In this document: positions 20,954 through 31,623 of the stretch, in pieces | How the letters are laid out: each line of letters opens with the position of its first letter | Position numbering within the stretch: position 1 is the stretch's first letter | Assembly: GCF_001179945.1 (NCBI RefSeq) | Contig: NZ_CVSG01000012.1 | Location: 1-48,534 of the forward strand | Origin: Candidatus Pelagibacter communis | GTDB taxonomy: Bacteria; Pseudomonadota; Alphaproteobacteria; Pelagibacterales; Pelagibacteraceae | Reading direction: 5' to 3' | DNA length: 48,534 nt | Notes under the pieces: generated by a model | What the model was told of the DNA's origin: nothing | Databases searched by the model: none | Seen by the model: only the letters and a program-made list of their open reading frames with translations | Made by a program: the position numbers and the translations under genes

Positions 20954-22447
20954 TCATTTCATTGTAGGCATCACAAATTCAGGATCTGATCTGAGTCCAG
21001 ATGGCCATCTAGAGGTTATCGTTTTTAATTTGGTATAAAATCTCACTCCCTCAGGACCGTGCATGTGTTGGTCCCCAAATAAAGATCTTTTCCAGCCACC
21101 AAAACTATGAAACGCCATAGGCACGGGTATAGGTATATTAATTCCAACCATTCCTATTTTTGCTTTGTTATAAAATGTTCTTCCTGTATCTCCATCTCTT
21201 GTAAATATACTAACTCCATTTCCGTATTCGTGATCATTAACTAATTTAAGAGCTTCATCAAAATTTTTGGCTCTTACTACTGATAAAACTGGCCCAAAAA
21301 TTTCCTCCTTATAAATCCTCATATCTTTTTTTACGTGGTCAAATAAACATCCTCCAATATAAAAACCTTTTTCATATCCCTGTATCCTAAATTTCCTTCC
21401 ATCAACAACTAATTTTGCTCCCTCCTTAACGCCAATATCAACATATCCTTTTACTTTTTCTAAATGCTCTTTTGTAACAAGTGGCCCCATCTCAGACTCT
21501 TTATCCATACCGGGTCCAACTTTTAAAGCTTCAACTTTCTTTGATAATGCATTCACTAATTTATCGCCAATTCCTCCAACTGCAACTGCAACTGATTGAG
21601 CCATACACCTCTCTCCTGCTGAACCGTATGCCGCTCCCATAAGACCATTAACTGCTTGGTCCAAATCACAGTCTGGCATAACAACACAATGATTTTTAGC
21701 TCCACCTAGAGCTTGAACTCTCTTTTCATTTTTAGCACAATTTTCATAGATATATTTAGCGATTGGAGTTGAACCAACAAAACTCATTGCTACTACGTCT
21801 TTGTTATTTATTAAAGCATCAACTGCCTCTTTATCTCCATTTACAACATTGAATACTCCATCTGGTAATCCTGCCTCTTTTAATAATTCAGCAAGTCGGA
21901 TTGAACATGTTGGATCTTTCTCTGAGGGTTTTAATACAAAGGTGTTTCCACAAGCTATTGCCATGGGAAACATCCACATTGGAACCATTGCAGGGAAGTT
22001 AAAAGGAGTAACACCCGCACAAACTCCAAGAGGTTGTCTAATTGACCAACTATCAACATTCGAGCCAACGTTTTCAGTAAACTCACCTTTAAGCATTTGT
22101 GGAATTCCACATGCATACTCTACTACCTCTAGACCACGAGTTAGCGAACCTTTTGCATCTTCATAAACTTTCCCATGTTCTGAAACTATAATCTTTGTCA
22201 ATTCATCATAGTTTTTTTCGATTAGCTCTTTAAACTTAAACATAACCCTGGCTCTTTGAAGAGGTGGTTTTTCAGACCAAGAAACAAAAGCATTTTGCGC
22301 ATTAGAGACTGCATCGTTAACATCTTTTGTTGATGCTAATTTAACTTCAGCGCTTTGTTCGCCTGTTGCTGGATTGAACACTTTACTTGTCCTTTTAGAC
22401 TGACCTGAAAAGCTTTTGCCACCAACAAAATGTTGTATTGTTTTCAT
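20954..22447 (-). CDS. mmsA: Methylmalonate-semialdehyde dehydrogenase, CoA-acylating
   Basis: MmsA converts methylmalonate semialdehyde (or malonate semialdehyde) plus CoA and NAD+ to propionyl-CoA (or acetyl-CoA), in valine, beta-alanine or inositol catabolism. At 497 residues it is full length. Family markers are [32 protein letters not shown] and the catalytic cysteine in [16 protein letters not shown]. The [16 protein letters not shown] segment near the C terminus is diagnostic of this family among aldehyde dehydrogenases. It sits between sdhB and mdh, so acyl-CoA products would enter the TCA cycle encoded alongside. The exact physiological substrate cannot be decided. Confidence 0.93.
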   Translation of the reverse strand: MKTIQHFVGGKSFSGQSKRTSKVFNPATGEQSAEVKLASTKDVNDAVSNAQNAFVSWSEKPPLQRARVMFKFKELIEKNYDELTKIIVSEHGKVYEDAKGSLTRGLEVVEYACGIPQMLKGEFTENVGSNVDSWSIRQPLGVCAGVTPFNFPAMVPMWMFPMAIACGNTFVLKPSEKDPTCSIRLAELLKEAGLPDGVFNVVNGDKEAVDALINNKDVVAMSFVGSTPIAKYIYENCAKNEKRVQALGGAKNHCVVMPDCDLDQAVNGLMGAAYGSAGERCMAQSVAVAVGGIGDKLVNALSKKVEALKVGPGMDKESEMGPLVTKEHLEKVKGYVDIGVKEGAKLVVDGRKFRIQGYEKGFYIGGCLFDHVKKDMRIYKEEIFGPVLSVVRAKNFDEALKLVNDHEYGNGVSIFTRDGDTGRTFYNKAKIGMVGINIPIPVPMAFHSFGGWKRSLFGDQHMHGPEGVRFYTKLKTITSRWPSGLRSDPEFVMPTMK

Positions 22448-22470
22448 GATGTTATTGATTAAATAAGCTT

Positions 22471-23247
22471 TTAGCTTGTTGCAAGCATTTTTTTAATAGA
22501 ACCAATAGCTTTAGCAGGATTCAAGCCTTTGGGACATGAGTTTGTACAATTCATAATAGTATGGCATCTATATAATTTTAACTCGTCTGCAACTTTTTTT
22601 AATCTTTCTTTTTTATCTCCATCCCTACTATCATTTATCCAACGATAAGCCTGTAACAGAACTGCCGGACCTAAATATTTTTCTCCATTCCACCAATAAC
22701 TTGGGCAAGAAGTTGAGCAACAAGCGCATAAAATACATTCATAATAACCATCTAGTTTTTCTCTGTCTTTTTGAGATTGTTTTAATTCTATTTTTTCTTG
22801 ACCTGTTTGATCTACTTTTAACCAAGGTTGAATAGACTCATATTGTTTATATAAATTTGTTAGATCGCCAATTAAATCTTTAACCACCTTTAAGTGTGGT
22901 AAAGGGTAAATATTTAAGTTTCCTTTAATATCTGTGTGAGATTTAATACATGCAAGTCCGTTGACTCCATCGATATTCATAGCACAAGAGCCGCAAACGC
23001 CATGAGCACAAGATCTTCTAAAAGTTAAGGATGGATCTATTTCATTTTTTATTTTAAATAATATATCCAAAACTTTAGGGCCACAATTATCCATATCTAC
23101 TTCAAATGTATCTATTCTGGGATTTTTTCCAGTAGAAGGGTCCCATCTATATATATTTACTTTTTTTAAATTTTTAGAGTTTGTATTATCTTTGAAGTAT
23201 TTTCCTACCTCAATTTTTGAATTTTGTGGTAGGTTAAATTGAACCAT
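22471..23247 (-). CDS. sdhB: Succinate dehydrogenase iron-sulfur subunit
   Basis: SdhB passes electrons from the flavin to quinone through three clusters. The 258-residue protein shows the [2Fe-2S] ligands in [14 protein letters not shown] plus a later cysteine, the [4Fe-4S] set [12 protein letters not shown], and the [3Fe-4S] set around [37 protein letters not shown] is conserved. It lies three bases after sdhA in sdhCDAB order. Confidence 0.96.
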   Translation of the reverse strand: MVQFNLPQNSKIEVGKYFKDNTNSKNLKKVNIYRWDPSTGKNPRIDTFEVDMDNCGPKVLDILFKIKNEIDPSLTFRRSCAHGVCGSCAMNIDGVNGLACIKSHTDIKGNLNIYPLPHLKVVKDLIGDLTNLYKQYESIQPWLKVDQTGQEKIELKQSQKDREKLDGYYECILCACCSTSCPSYWWNGEKYLGPAVLLQAYRWINDSRDGDKKERLKKVADELKLYRCHTIMNCTNSCPKGLNPAKAIGSIKKMLATS

Positions 23248-23250
23248 TTC

Positions 23251-25026
23251 TTAGTAAACTCTCTCCTTTGGAGGGAAATATTGAACATCGTTTGTAAGAG
23301 TTCTGGAATGAACATCTCTGTATTTAATCTCCACTTCTTTTCCTTTTTGCCATGCCAATGTATGCTTCATGAAATTTTTATCATCTCTTTCAGTAAAATC
23401 TTCTCTAGCATGTGCCCCTCTACTCTCTTTTCTATGGTACGCAGAATCCATAGTAGTTAACGCTTGACTGATCAAATTATCAAACTCCAGAGTCTCAACC
23501 AAATCTGTATTAAATAATAATGATTTATCTTTTACAGATACGTCTTTCATCCCCTCAAAAGGTTTTCTAATTTGGTTAACACCCTCCTTTAAAGTTTTTT
23601 CAGTTCTAAATACAGCGCATTTAGACTGCATTGTTTTTTGCATTTCCACTCTTAGTTCTGAGGTTTTCGTTGATCCGTTTGAATTTCTGATTTTGTCAAA
23701 TCTTTCCAAACATTTGTCTGTTTCAGAACTAGAAATCTCTTCATGCGCACTACCTGGTTTAACAAGTTCAGCAGCTCTTTTGGCGGCAGCCCTTCCAAAA
23801 ACAACTAAATCAATCAGAGAATTTGAGCCTAATCTATTAGCTCCGTGAACTGAAACGCAAGCTGCCTCGCCTATTGCCATCAAACCAGGCACTGTTTTTT
23901 CAGAACCATTTAGTGTAAGAACTTCTGCTTTATAATTTGTTGGAATGCCACCCATATTATAATGAACTGTTGGCACCACAGGAATAGGTTCCTTGCTTAC
24001 ATCCACATTAGCGAAAGTTTTCGCCGCCTCTGATATTCCTGGGAGTCGTTCATCTATAACTTTTTTATCTATATGATCCAAATGTAGATTAATATGATCT
24101 TTATTTTTTCCTGCACCCCGTCCCTCATTTATTTCTACTTCCATTGACCTGCTAACTACGTCTCTAGAGGCTAAGTCTTTTGCGTTTGGAGCATATCTTT
24201 CCATAAACCTTTCACCTTTACCATTAACCAAAAATCCGCCTTCACCTCTTACTCCTTCAGTTATCAAACAACCAACTCCATAAATACCCGTAGGATGAAA
24301 CTGAACAAATTCCATATCTTGTAATGGTAGGCCAGCTCTTAATACCATGGCATTACCATCTCCTGTACAGGTATGAGCAGACGTTGCTGAGTAATATACT
24401 TTTCCATACCCTCCAGTAGCAATTATAGTTATGTGAGACCTAAATCTATGAATTGTTCCATCAGTTAAATTCCAGGCAATCACACCTTTACATTGACCAT
24501 TCTTCATAATTAAATCCAAAGCGAAATACTCTATAAAAAATTCTGTTTGCTGTTTCAAAGCTTGACCGTAAAGCGTGTGTAAAATCGCATGTCCAGTCCT
24601 ATCCGCAGCTGCACATGTTCTTTGAGCCGTACCATTCCCATAATTTTTAGTCATACCTCCAAAAGGTCTTTGATAAATCTTACCATCATCAGTTCGGCTG
24701 AAAGGAACTCCGTATCTTTCTAGTTCTACAACTGCTCTGGGAGCTTCTTTACATAAGTATTCAATTGCATCTTGATCCCCAAGCCAATCAGATCCTTTGA
24801 CTGTATCGTACATGTGCCATCTCCAATCGTCTTCTCCCATGTTACCTAGAGCTGCTGAAATACCTCCTTGTGCCGCTGATGTGTGGCTTCGAGTTGGAAA
24901 AACTTTTGATATGCATGCTGTTTTCAAACCTGACTCAGATAAGCCTACGGCTGCTCGTAATCCTGATCCACCCGCTCCAAGAACTACAACATCATATTCA
25001 TGGTCTATAATTTTATAAGTGCTCAT
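23251..25026 (-). CDS. sdhA: Succinate dehydrogenase flavoprotein subunit
   Basis: SdhA oxidises succinate with covalently bound FAD. At 591 residues it is full length. Features are [13 protein letters not shown], the FAD-linked histidine in [11 protein letters not shown] (about His48), [21 protein letters not shown], and the substrate region [19 protein letters not shown]. The C terminus has [15 protein letters not shown]. Its ATG overlaps the sdhD stop by four bases, so translation is coupled to the membrane anchors. Confidence 0.97.
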   Translation of the reverse strand: MSTYKIIDHEYDVVVLGAGGSGLRAAVGLSESGLKTACISKVFPTRSHTSAAQGGISAALGNMGEDDWRWHMYDTVKGSDWLGDQDAIEYLCKEAPRAVVELERYGVPFSRTDDGKIYQRPFGGMTKNYGNGTAQRTCAAADRTGHAILHTLYGQALKQQTEFFIEYFALDLIMKNGQCKGVIAWNLTDGTIHRFRSHITIIATGGYGKVYYSATSAHTCTGDGNAMVLRAGLPLQDMEFVQFHPTGIYGVGCLITEGVRGEGGFLVNGKGERFMERYAPNAKDLASRDVVSRSMEVEINEGRGAGKNKDHINLHLDHIDKKVIDERLPGISEAAKTFANVDVSKEPIPVVPTVHYNMGGIPTNYKAEVLTLNGSEKTVPGLMAIGEAACVSVHGANRLGSNSLIDLVVFGRAAAKRAAELVKPGSAHEEISSSETDKCLERFDKIRNSNGSTKTSELRVEMQKTMQSKCAVFRTEKTLKEGVNQIRKPFEGMKDVSVKDKSLLFNTDLVETLEFDNLISQALTTMDSAYHRKESRGAHAREDFTERDDKNFMKHTLAWQKGKEVEIKYRDVHSRTLTNDVQYFPPKERVY

Positions 25027-25352
25027 ATGTTAAGAGTATATATACCTAAAATAGTTAATAATGGAATAGCTATAGCAAATAAATACAGCACTTTGTTTGC
25101 GACATTTTTGATTTTTTCATCGTGTAAATAGTCTTCAAATATCTCACTTATAGTTAAAGCTGAAAAAAAGAAAGCAATTACAATAAATATAGAAAATAAT
25201 ATTTTAGATGGTTGTTTAGTAAAAAATTCTAAAATTTTATTGTATTCTTTGTCGTAAATAGAGACGAAATTTATCAAGAACCAAATCATTAAGGGAATTA
25301 GAATCAATGAACTAATTTTAGTAAATAACCATTTTTTTGTAGACACATGCAT
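25023..25352 (-). CDS. sdhD: Succinate dehydrogenase membrane anchor SdhD, divergent
   Basis: The 109-residue protein has three hydrophobic segments (about 12-30, 48-70, 85-107) and an FEDYLHDE motif that lines up with the EDYVH motif of SdhD. Position between sdhC and sdhA, with one-base and four-base overlaps, supports the call more than sequence does. In canonical SdhD a heme-ligating histidine sits about ten residues before the EDY motif. Here that segment reads [15 protein letters not shown] and has phenylalanine at the aligned place, with no histidine nearby. The b heme may therefore be missing, differently ligated, or my alignment is off by a few residues. Confidence 0.8.
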   Translation of the reverse strand: MHVSTKKWLFTKISSLILIPLMIWFLINFVSIYDKEYNKILEFFTKQPSKILFSIFIVIAFFFSALTISEIFEDYLHDEKIKNVANKVLYLFAIAIPLLTILGIYTLNI

Positions 25353-25735
25353 TAAAAAAAATTTCTCCCTAATAAATATATTAAAATTGTTAATACAAAG
25401 GAACCAATCAGCGCTACTACCCCAGTAATTTTTGCTACTTTTAAATCGAATCCATAACCTGCATCCCAGATTAGATGTCTTAATTCGTTTAAAATATGGA
25501 AACTAAAGGTCCAGCATAATGAAATTATCAAAAATTTCCCAAAGGTAGAGTTAAAAATATTAAAAATAACTTGATAATTATTTTGACCAAAAATAATAAG
25601 TGTTACCCAACTACAAATTAAGATTATTGCAAAAAAGTTTATAACCCCAATAATTCTATGCGTAATTGATAATAAAGAAGATATTTGCCATTTATAAATT
25701 TGTAAATGTGGGCTTAAAGGATTTTTATTTTCCAT
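25352..25735 (-). CDS. sdhC: Succinate dehydrogenase cytochrome b556 subunit SdhC
   Basis: SdhC anchors the complex and forms part of the quinone and heme site. I chose the ATG at 25735, giving 127 residues that begin with ENKNPLSPHLQIYKW, the usual SdhC start. The open frame extends upstream to 25777 but would overlap asd. The signature LSITHRIIGV and the heme-ligand segment FHILNELRHLIWDAGYGF are both present, with three membrane segments. It follows asd by 20 bases. Confidence 0.92.
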   Translation of the reverse strand: MENKNPLSPHLQIYKWQISSLLSITHRIIGVINFFAIILICSWVTLIIFGQNNYQVIFNIFNSTFGKFLIISLCWTFSFHILNELRHLIWDAGYGFDLKVAKITGVVALIGSFVLTILIYLLGRNFF

Positions 25736-25755
25736 ATTCAACTTATAAACTAAAG

Positions 25756-26748
25756 TTACTTTTTTTTCATCAAACACTCTGCAATTTGCACAGTATTTAA
25801 AGCCGCTCCTTTAAGCAAATTATCTGAAACTACCCACAAATTAATTGCTTTAATATTAGTATTATCTTTTCTTACCCTGGAAATATAAGTTGTATAATTA
25901 CCCTCTGCCTCAATGGGAGTAATATAACCGCCATCTTTTCTCTCATCGATTACTTTACATCCCGGAGCTGTTTTTAAAATTCTAATAATATTTTCAAAAT
26001 CGTAAAGATTATCGAATTCAATATTAATCGACTCAGAATGACCTGTTCTTACTGGAACTCTCACACAAGTCGCAGTAACATCAATTGAGTCTTCCAAAAT
26101 TTTTTTTGTTTCGTTCGTCATTTTCAATTCTTCTTTCGTATACCCATCTTTATCAAAAGCATCAATATGAGGAATCAAATTAAAAGCGATTTGTTTTGTA
26201 AAATTTTGAGAATTAATTTTTTTTCCGTCTAAATATTTTCTGGTCTGTTCAAAAAGCTCATCCATAGGTGCTTTGCCTGCACCAGAAACTGCTTGGTAAG
26301 TTGAAACCACTACTCTTTTAATCTTATACTCATCATGCAGAGGTTTTAATGGCAGTACCATCTGCATTGTAGAACAATTTGGATTTGAAATAATATTATT
26401 GTGTTTATCAAGTGCGTCAGAGTTTACTTCTGGAACAACTAGCGGAACATCACTGTTCATTCTAAAATAACTTGAATTGTCAATTACAATAGTTTTTTTT
26501 GCTGCTTTTGGGACCCAGTCTTTAGCAATTTGGCTTCCGACAGCAAAAAAAGTTATTTCCGCTTTTGAAAAGTCATAATTTTCTAAATTTTCGATTTCAA
26601 TTTCTTTTTTTCTAAATATTATTTTTTTCCCAGAACTTTTGGAAGAAGCTACTAGGTATAAATTATTAAATGATAAATTGGATTTTTCCAAAATTTCAAT
26701 AGTTTTTCTCCCAACGTTTCCAGATGCGCCAATAATTGCAAGATTCAT
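25756..26748 (-). CDS. asd: Aspartate-semialdehyde dehydrogenase
   Basis: Asd reduces aspartyl phosphate to aspartate semialdehyde, the branch to lysine/diaminopimelate, threonine and methionine. The 330-residue protein starts with the NADP motif IIGASGNVGRKTIEIL and has the nucleophilic cysteine in NPNCSTMQMVLPL (Cys125), STYQAVSGAGK, CVRVPVRTGHSE with the catalytic histidine, and NLWVVSDNLLKGAALNTVQI. It lies 11 bases after leuB, in a neighbourhood of branched-chain and aspartate-family synthesis (dapF is across the ffh spacer). Confidence 0.95.
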   Translation of the reverse strand: MNLAIIGASGNVGRKTIEILEKSNLSFNNLYLVASSKSSGKKIIFRKKEIEIENLENYDFSKAEITFFAVGSQIAKDWVPKAAKKTIVIDNSSYFRMNSDVPLVVPEVNSDALDKHNNIISNPNCSTMQMVLPLKPLHDEYKIKRVVVSTYQAVSGAGKAPMDELFEQTRKYLDGKKINSQNFTKQIAFNLIPHIDAFDKDGYTKEELKMTNETKKILEDSIDVTATCVRVPVRTGHSESINIEFDNLYDFENIIRILKTAPGCKVIDERKDGGYITPIEAEGNYTTYISRVRKDNTNIKAINLWVVSDNLLKGAALNTVQIAECLMKKK

Positions 26749-26759
26749 AATTTAATAGT

Positions 26760-27866
26760 TTATTTCAATTTGGAGATAATTGCATCACCCATATCCGAGG
26801 TTGAAACCTCTTTCATATTTTTAGACATGATATCTTTTGTTCTCAAACCATCATCAAGAACACTTTGAACAGCTTTATCGATTTGCTCTGCTTCTTTATC
26901 CAAGTCCAACGAGTATTTTAAAGCCATAGATAAACTGAGAATAGTTGCTATTGGATTTGCAATATTTTTCCCGGCAATATCAGGTGCTGAGCCATGTACA
27001 GGTTCGTACATTGATCTTGTTTTACCATTTTTGTCTCGAGCGCCTAGAGATGCTGAGGGAAGCAATCCTAATGATCCTGTAAGCATTGCCGCTTCATCAG
27101 ATAAAATATCTCCAAAAAGGTTATCGGTAACAATCACATCGAATTGTTTTGGATTTCTAAGTAGTTGCATTGCACAGTTATCCGCAAGCATGTGTTCTAG
27201 TTCAATTTTTTTATACTCTTTATCTTTTAAAGATTGAACTTCTTCTCTCCACAAAATACCTGCTTCCATTACATTGGATTTTTCGCAAGACGTAACTTTA
27301 TTTTTTCTTTTTTTCGCCAAGTCAAAAGCTACTCTAGCAACACGTTGGATTTCGTTTGTTGTGTATGTATGTGTATTAATTCCTTTTCTCTCATTATTTT
27401 CTATTGGCTCAATACCACGAGGTTCACCAAAATAAATTCCACCTGTCAGCTCACGTACAATCATTATATCTAACCCAGAAATTATTTCTGGTTTTAATGA
27501 AGAAGCGTCGACTAATTGTTTAAAACAAATAGCCGGACGTAAATTAGCAAAAAGCTTTAATTCTTTTCTTAATTTTAATAGGGCTCTTTCAGGACGTTTT
27601 GAAAATTCAAGATTGTCATATTTTGGACCCCCAACTGCACCAAGAATAACAGCTTCGCTTTCTAGTGCTTTATAGAATACCTCATCAGTAATTGGGGTTT
27701 TATGTTTGTCGTACGAGGCGCCTCCAACTAAACCTTCCTCAATTTTAAAATCTAAAGATTTATTTTTATTGAACCATTCTATTATTTTTCTTACTTCTCT
27801 TACTACCTCAGGTCCAATTCCATCTCCAGGTAAAAGTAAAAGTTTTCTATCTTTTACCTTAATCAT
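26760..27866 (-). CDS. leuB: 3-isopropylmalate dehydrogenase
   Basis: LeuB performs the oxidative decarboxylation step in leucine synthesis. The 368-residue protein has [22 protein letters not shown], the substrate-binding [31 protein letters not shown], and [20 protein letters not shown] with the metal-binding aspartates. [16 protein letters not shown] is typical. Its start overlaps the leuD end by eight bases. Confidence 0.96.
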   Translation of the reverse strand: MIKVKDRKLLLLPGDGIGPEVVREVRKIIEWFNKNKSLDFKIEEGLVGGASYDKHKTPITDEVFYKALESEAVILGAVGGPKYDNLEFSKRPERALLKLRKELKLFANLRPAICFKQLVDASSLKPEIISGLDIMIVRELTGGIYFGEPRGIEPIENNERKGINTHTYTTNEIQRVARVAFDLAKKRKNKVTSCEKSNVMEAGILWREEVQSLKDKEYKKIELEHMLADNCAMQLLRNPKQFDVIVTDNLFGDILSDEAAMLTGSLGLLPSASLGARDKNGKTRSMYEPVHGSAPDIAGKNIANPIATILSLSMALKYSLDLDKEAEQIDKAVQSVLDDGLRTKDIMSKNMKEVSTSDMGDAIISKLK

Positions 27867-28467
27867 TTTTAAGCAGCCAAGGCCTATCTTCCTCTACTTT
27901 TTTTTCAAAATTTTCAACTAGATTTATTTTACCCATAGATAAAGCTATATCGTCTAGACCTTCCAACAAACACTTTTTTTTAAATCCGTCTACTTCAAAA
28001 TTTACAATTTCATTCCCAAATTTTACTACTTGGTCCTCTAAATCTACTTCAATTTCTTTTTTTCTATTAGAGTATTCAGCCAATTGTAAGATTACTTTTT
28101 CATCTAATCGGATTGGTAAAATTCCGTTTTTAAAACAATTGTTGTAAAATATATCTGCAAAGCTTGAGCTAATTACACACTTAATACCAAAGTCTAAAAG
28201 CGCCCATGGAGCATGTTCTCTTGACGAACCACATCCAAAATTTTTACCAGCGATTAAAATTTTTGATTTATTATATGGGTCTTTGTGTAAAACAAAATCT
28301 TTTATCATCTGTCCTTTTTCATCATATCTCATCTCATAAAATAAACCTTTGCCTAAACCAGTTCTTTTTATAGTTTTTAAAAACTGTTTTGGTACTATCA
28401 TATCTGTATCTATATTTTGTAATGGTAAATATGATGGTATGGAATTTAATTTGTTAAACTTTTCCAT
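27859..28467 (-). CDS. leuD: 3-isopropylmalate dehydratase small subunit
   Basis: LeuD is the swivel domain of isopropylmalate isomerase. The 202-residue protein has [18 protein letters not shown] at the N terminus, [20 protein letters not shown] in the middle and [10 protein letters not shown]. Length matches the family. It overlaps leuC by one base and leuB by eight. Confidence 0.95.
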   Translation of the reverse strand: MEKFNKLNSIPSYLPLQNIDTDMIVPKQFLKTIKRTGLGKGLFYEMRYDEKGQMIKDFVLHKDPYNKSKILIAGKNFGCGSSREHAPWALLDFGIKCVISSSFADIFYNNCFKNGILPIRLDEKVILQLAEYSNRKKEIEVDLEDQVVKFGNEIVNFEVDGFKKKCLLEGLDDIALSMGKINLVENFEKKVEEDRPWLLKND

Positions 28468-29867
28468 TATTGTAATTCTCTAACGTCTGTAAGATGTCCT
28501 CTAATAGCTGCTGCAACAGCCATGCCAGGACTAACTAGGTGAGTCCTTCCTCCTCTTCCTTGCCTTCCCTCGAAGTTTCTATTTGATGTGGAGGCGCATC
28601 TTTCTTTTGGTTTTAATTGATCAGGGTTCATTCCTAAACACATAGAACAACCAGGTTCTCTCCATTCAAATCCAGCGTTTTTAAATACTTTATCTATACC
28701 TTCTTTTTCAGCCTGCTCTTTAACTAATCCAGAACCAGGCACTACCATTGCGCTTACATGGCCTGCAATTTTTTTTCCTTTTAGAAGCTCTGCGGCTAAT
28801 CTTAAGTCTTCTATCCTTCCATTTGTGCAGCTTCCTATAAAGATTTTATCTATTTTTATTTCAGAAATTTTTGTGTTTGGTTTTAGACCCATATATTCTA
28901 AAGATCTTTTAATGGCCATTTTTCTATCCTCATTTGTCTCTTTATCTGGATCTGGTACAAAGCCACTAATAGGTGAAATATCATGAGGAGAAGTTCCCCA
29001 AGTTACTAAAGGTTCTATATCTTGACCCTCAATATTTATTTCTTTATCAAAATTACAATCTTTATCAGAGTATAAGGTTTTCCAATAATCTAAAGCTTTG
29101 TTCCAGTTTTCTCCCTTAGGCGACATTTTTTTTCCTTTTAAATAATCGAATGTTTTTTGATCTGGAGCTATCAATCCAGCTCTTGCGCCGGCTTCTATAG
29201 TCATATTACAAACGGTCATCCTTTCTTCCATGCTGAAATTTCTGATCACATCACCAGCGTATTCTATTACATAACCAGTACCTCCAGCGGTGCTAATAGT
29301 GCCTATAATTTTTAAAATTACATCTTTGGCTGTAACACCTTTCGGTAAAGTACCGTTAATATTAATTCTGAAGTTTTTTGATTTCTTTTGCATTAATGTT
29401 TGAGTGGCTAAAACGTGCTCAACCTCTGATGTTCCTATACCAAATGCAAGAGCTCCAAAAGCTCCATGTGTAGCTGTATGACTATCTCCACAAACAATAA
29501 CAGAACCTGGTTGTGTAAAACCTTGTTCTGGACCTATAATATGAACTATACCTTGCCTTTTGTCATTAACGTCAAATAATTGCACACCAAAGTCTTTACA
29601 ATTTTTTCTTAGTGTTTCTATTTGTATTTTAGCTTCTTTGTCATCAATTCCTTTTGACCTATCGGTTGTAGGAATATTATGGTCTGGCACAGCTAAAGTT
29701 AAATCAGGTCTTCTCACTTTTCTATTGTTTAATCTCAATCCTTCGAAAGCTTGAGGACTTGTTACCTCGTGAACTAAATGTCTATCTACGTATATTAGGG
29801 AGGTACCATCTTCTTGTTCGTGTACAAGATTTTTTTTCCAAAGTTTGTCGTATAAAGTCTTTGACAT
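28467..29867 (-). CDS. leuC: 3-isopropylmalate dehydratase large subunit
   Basis: LeuC is the [4Fe-4S] aconitase-family subunit that isomerises isopropylmalate. I use ATG 29867; a TTG directly upstream is in frame. The 466-residue protein has [21 protein letters not shown], the cluster cysteines in [11 protein letters not shown] and [13 protein letters not shown], and the C-terminal [19 protein letters not shown]. It begins six bases after rplS, an unusual operon mate that joins ribosomal and leucine genes. Confidence 0.96.
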   Translation of the reverse strand: MSKTLYDKLWKKNLVHEQEDGTSLIYVDRHLVHEVTSPQAFEGLRLNNRKVRRPDLTLAVPDHNIPTTDRSKGIDDKEAKIQIETLRKNCKDFGVQLFDVNDKRQGIVHIIGPEQGFTQPGSVIVCGDSHTATHGAFGALAFGIGTSEVEHVLATQTLMQKKSKNFRININGTLPKGVTAKDVILKIIGTISTAGGTGYVIEYAGDVIRNFSMEERMTVCNMTIEAGARAGLIAPDQKTFDYLKGKKMSPKGENWNKALDYWKTLYSDKDCNFDKEINIEGQDIEPLVTWGTSPHDISPISGFVPDPDKETNEDRKMAIKRSLEYMGLKPNTKISEIKIDKIFIGSCTNGRIEDLRLAAELLKGKKIAGHVSAMVVPGSGLVKEQAEKEGIDKVFKNAGFEWREPGCSMCLGMNPDQLKPKERCASTSNRNFEGRQGRGGRTHLVSPGMAVAAAIRGHLTDVRELQ

Positions 29868-29873
29868 CAAATT

Positions 29874-30383
29874 TTATTTTTTTTCAGTAGTTGTTTTTTC
29901 AGTTTTAGTTTCAGATTTTAAAGGTATTTTTTTTTCTTCGTCAGATTTATCCTCTTTTTTAACTTCTGAAGTGGGACTCGCTTTAGGGTCTTCTAGCTTC
30001 ACTGAAACATCAACACCAATTTTTTTTTTAATTTTTTCAGCAATTCTTGCGGATTTTCCTTTTCTATCTCTTAAATAATATAGTTTTGCCCTTCGAACTT
30101 TTCCAGATCGAATAACTTTTATTGAGTCAACGTTCGGGCTATAAAGAGCGAAAGTTCTTTCAACTCCCTCACCAAAAGAAATCTTTCTAACAGTAAAAGA
30201 GGAGTTTATGTCTCTATTTTTTTTAGCAATACAGACACCTTCAAAAAATTGAATTCTTTCTCTTTTTCCCTCTATAATTTTAACACCAACTTTAATTGTA
30301 TCACCTGGAGAAAAATCCGTAATTTTTTTGTCAGCGAGTATTTTTTTAATTGCTGCTTTATTAATATCTTCAATGTTTTTCAT
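29874..30383 (-). CDS. rplS: 50S ribosomal protein L19 with charged C-terminal tail
   Basis: L19 sits at the subunit interface. Residues 1-122 are a normal L19, with [47 protein letters not shown] and a [19 protein letters not shown]-terminal signature. About 45 extra residues follow, nearly all Lys, Glu, Ser and Thr (for example [17 protein letters not shown]), giving 169 residues against the usual 115-130. The tail is likely disordered. The start lies 14 bases inside the trmD 3' end, in the common order rpsP, trmD, rplS. Confidence 0.94.
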   Translation of the reverse strand: MKNIEDINKAAIKKILADKKITDFSPGDTIKVGVKIIEGKRERIQFFEGVCIAKKNRDINSSFTVRKISFGEGVERTFALYSPNVDSIKVIRSGKVRRAKLYYLRDRKGKSARIAEKIKKKIGVDVSVKLEDPKASPTSEVKKEDKSDEEKKIPLKSETKTEKTTTEKK

Positions 30384-31071
30384 TTTTTTTCTCTAAATAT
30401 TTTTTCCAAAGATCGGGTCTCTGGCGACGTGTTATAGCCTCAGATTGAGATAAACGCCACCCTTTTATTTTGGCATGATCACCTGAAAAAAGGACCTCTG
30501 GTGGGCTTTTACCTTCCCATTCTCGTGGTTTAGTATATTGAGGATATTCTAAAAGAAAATTTTCAAAACTTTCTTCTTTAACAGATTCTTTATTTCCAAG
30601 AACTCCCGGTAATAATCGAACTAAAGCATCAATTATTACAAAAGAAGCTGGCTCTCCTCCTGATAGGACAAAATCACCCAAACTATATTCTTCAATATTT
30701 CTTGTCTCTAAGAGTCTTTGATCAACACCCTCAAAATGACCACAGATAAGGTTTACATTTTTTTCTTTACTTAAAGATTTAGCAACGTTTTGATCAAATT
30801 TTTTACCTCTAGGAGATAAGTAGATAATCTTTTCACCCTTTTTTATATTATTATCAAGCGCTGATGCTAATATATCAGGACGTAAAAGCATTCCACTTCC
30901 TCCGCCAAAAGGAGTGTCGTCTACAGTACCGTGATTATCTTTAGAGTAATCTCTGATATTAATTACTTTTAAATCCCAAATCTTGTTTTCCTTTGCCTTT
31001 TTAAATATCCCTATGTCTAAAGGTCCAGGAAATATATCTGGATATAAAGTAAAAATTTTTACCTCTAACAT
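30370..31071 (-). CDS. trmD: tRNA (guanine37-N1)-methyltransferase
   Basis: TrmD methylates G37 next to the anticodon and prevents frameshifting. The 233-residue protein has the N-terminal [28 protein letters not shown], the SAM-binding knot segments [24 protein letters not shown] and [15 protein letters not shown], and the C-terminal [19 protein letters not shown]. Length is typical. It follows rpsP by 17 bases; rimM, often between them, is absent here. Confidence 0.95.
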   Translation of the reverse strand: MLEVKIFTLYPDIFPGPLDIGIFKKAKENKIWDLKVINIRDYSKDNHGTVDDTPFGGGSGMLLRPDILASALDNNIKKGEKIIYLSPRGKKFDQNVAKSLSKEKNVNLICGHFEGVDQRLLETRNIEEYSLGDFVLSGGEPASFVIIDALVRLLPGVLGNKESVKEESFENFLLEYPQYTKPREWEGKSPPEVLFSGDHAKIKGWRLSQSEAITRRQRPDLWKKYLEKKNEKH

Positions 31072-31088
31072 CTCTAATTACCTTTTGG

Positions 31089-31613
31089 TTAAGACTTTTT
31101 CTCTTCCTTCTTTGGCTCTTCCTTTTTAGCCTCTGCTTTAGGTTGCTCCTTTTTAGGTTCTTCCTTCTTTGGCTCTTCCTTTTTAGCCTCTGCTTTAGGT
31201 TGCTCCTTTTTAGGATCCTCTTTTTTTACTTCATCTTTTTGATCTGGCTTTTTACCGTCAGCTGCTGGAGTATCCTTGTTTGTTTCTTCTTTTTTATCTC
31301 CTTCAGCTTTTTTTCTATCTTTTTTAGGAATAGCCTTTTGAGGATTGTTTCCAGGTTTAGGCATTGGCATCAACTGCACTTCTCCTAGTAGTCTAGAAAC
31401 TCTCATGGTTGGCTGAGCTCCTTTACTCATCCAATATTTTACTCGTTCGGCTTCTACTTTAATTCTTTCCTTTTTGTCTTTTGGAAGTAAAGGATTGTAT
31501 GAGCCAATTTTTTCAATAAATTTTCCATCTCTAGGATATCTACTGTCGGCAATTACAATTTTATAAATGGGTCTTTTTCTTACGCCGCCCATTGATAGTC
31601 TTATTCTTAACAT
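31089..31613 (-). CDS. rpsP: 30S ribosomal protein S16 with long repetitive tail
   Basis: S16 is a 30S assembly protein. The first roughly 85 residues are ordinary S16 (LRIRLSMGGVRKRPIYKIV, GKFIEKIGSYNPL, VKYWMSKGAQPTMRVSRLL). A tail of about 90 residues then runs to position 174, made of Lys, Glu, Pro, Ala and Gln, including two copies of a 19-residue unit KKEQPKAEAKKEEPKKEEP encoded by a 57-base tandem repeat. Such a tail is far longer than in most bacteria and should be disordered. It lies ten bases after the ffh stop. Confidence 0.94.
   Translation of the reverse strand: MLRIRLSMGGVRKRPIYKIVIADSRYPRDGKFIEKIGSYNPLLPKDKKERIKVEAERVKYWMSKGAQPTMRVSRLLGEVQLMPMPKPGNNPQKAIPKKDRKKAEGDKKEETNKDTPAADGKKPDQKDEVKKEDPKKEQPKAEAKKEEPKKEEPKKEQPKAEAKKEEPKKEEKKS
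31102..31214. repeat. 57-base tandem repeat inside rpsP
   Basis: Two adjacent copies, 31102-31157 and 31159-31214, match over 56 bases with a 57-base period. The base between them and the flanking bases differ. Because 57 is a multiple of three, copy-number change keeps the S16 frame. The unit encodes 19 residues of the charged tail. The near identity suggests a recent duplication or a site prone to slippage. Confidence 0.9.
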
Positions 31614-31623
31614 TTTATACCTT

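Noticed and set aside
31102-31214. CRISPR-like or mobile repeat
   Set aside because: The repeat is tandem, in frame, inside rpsP and has no spacers.
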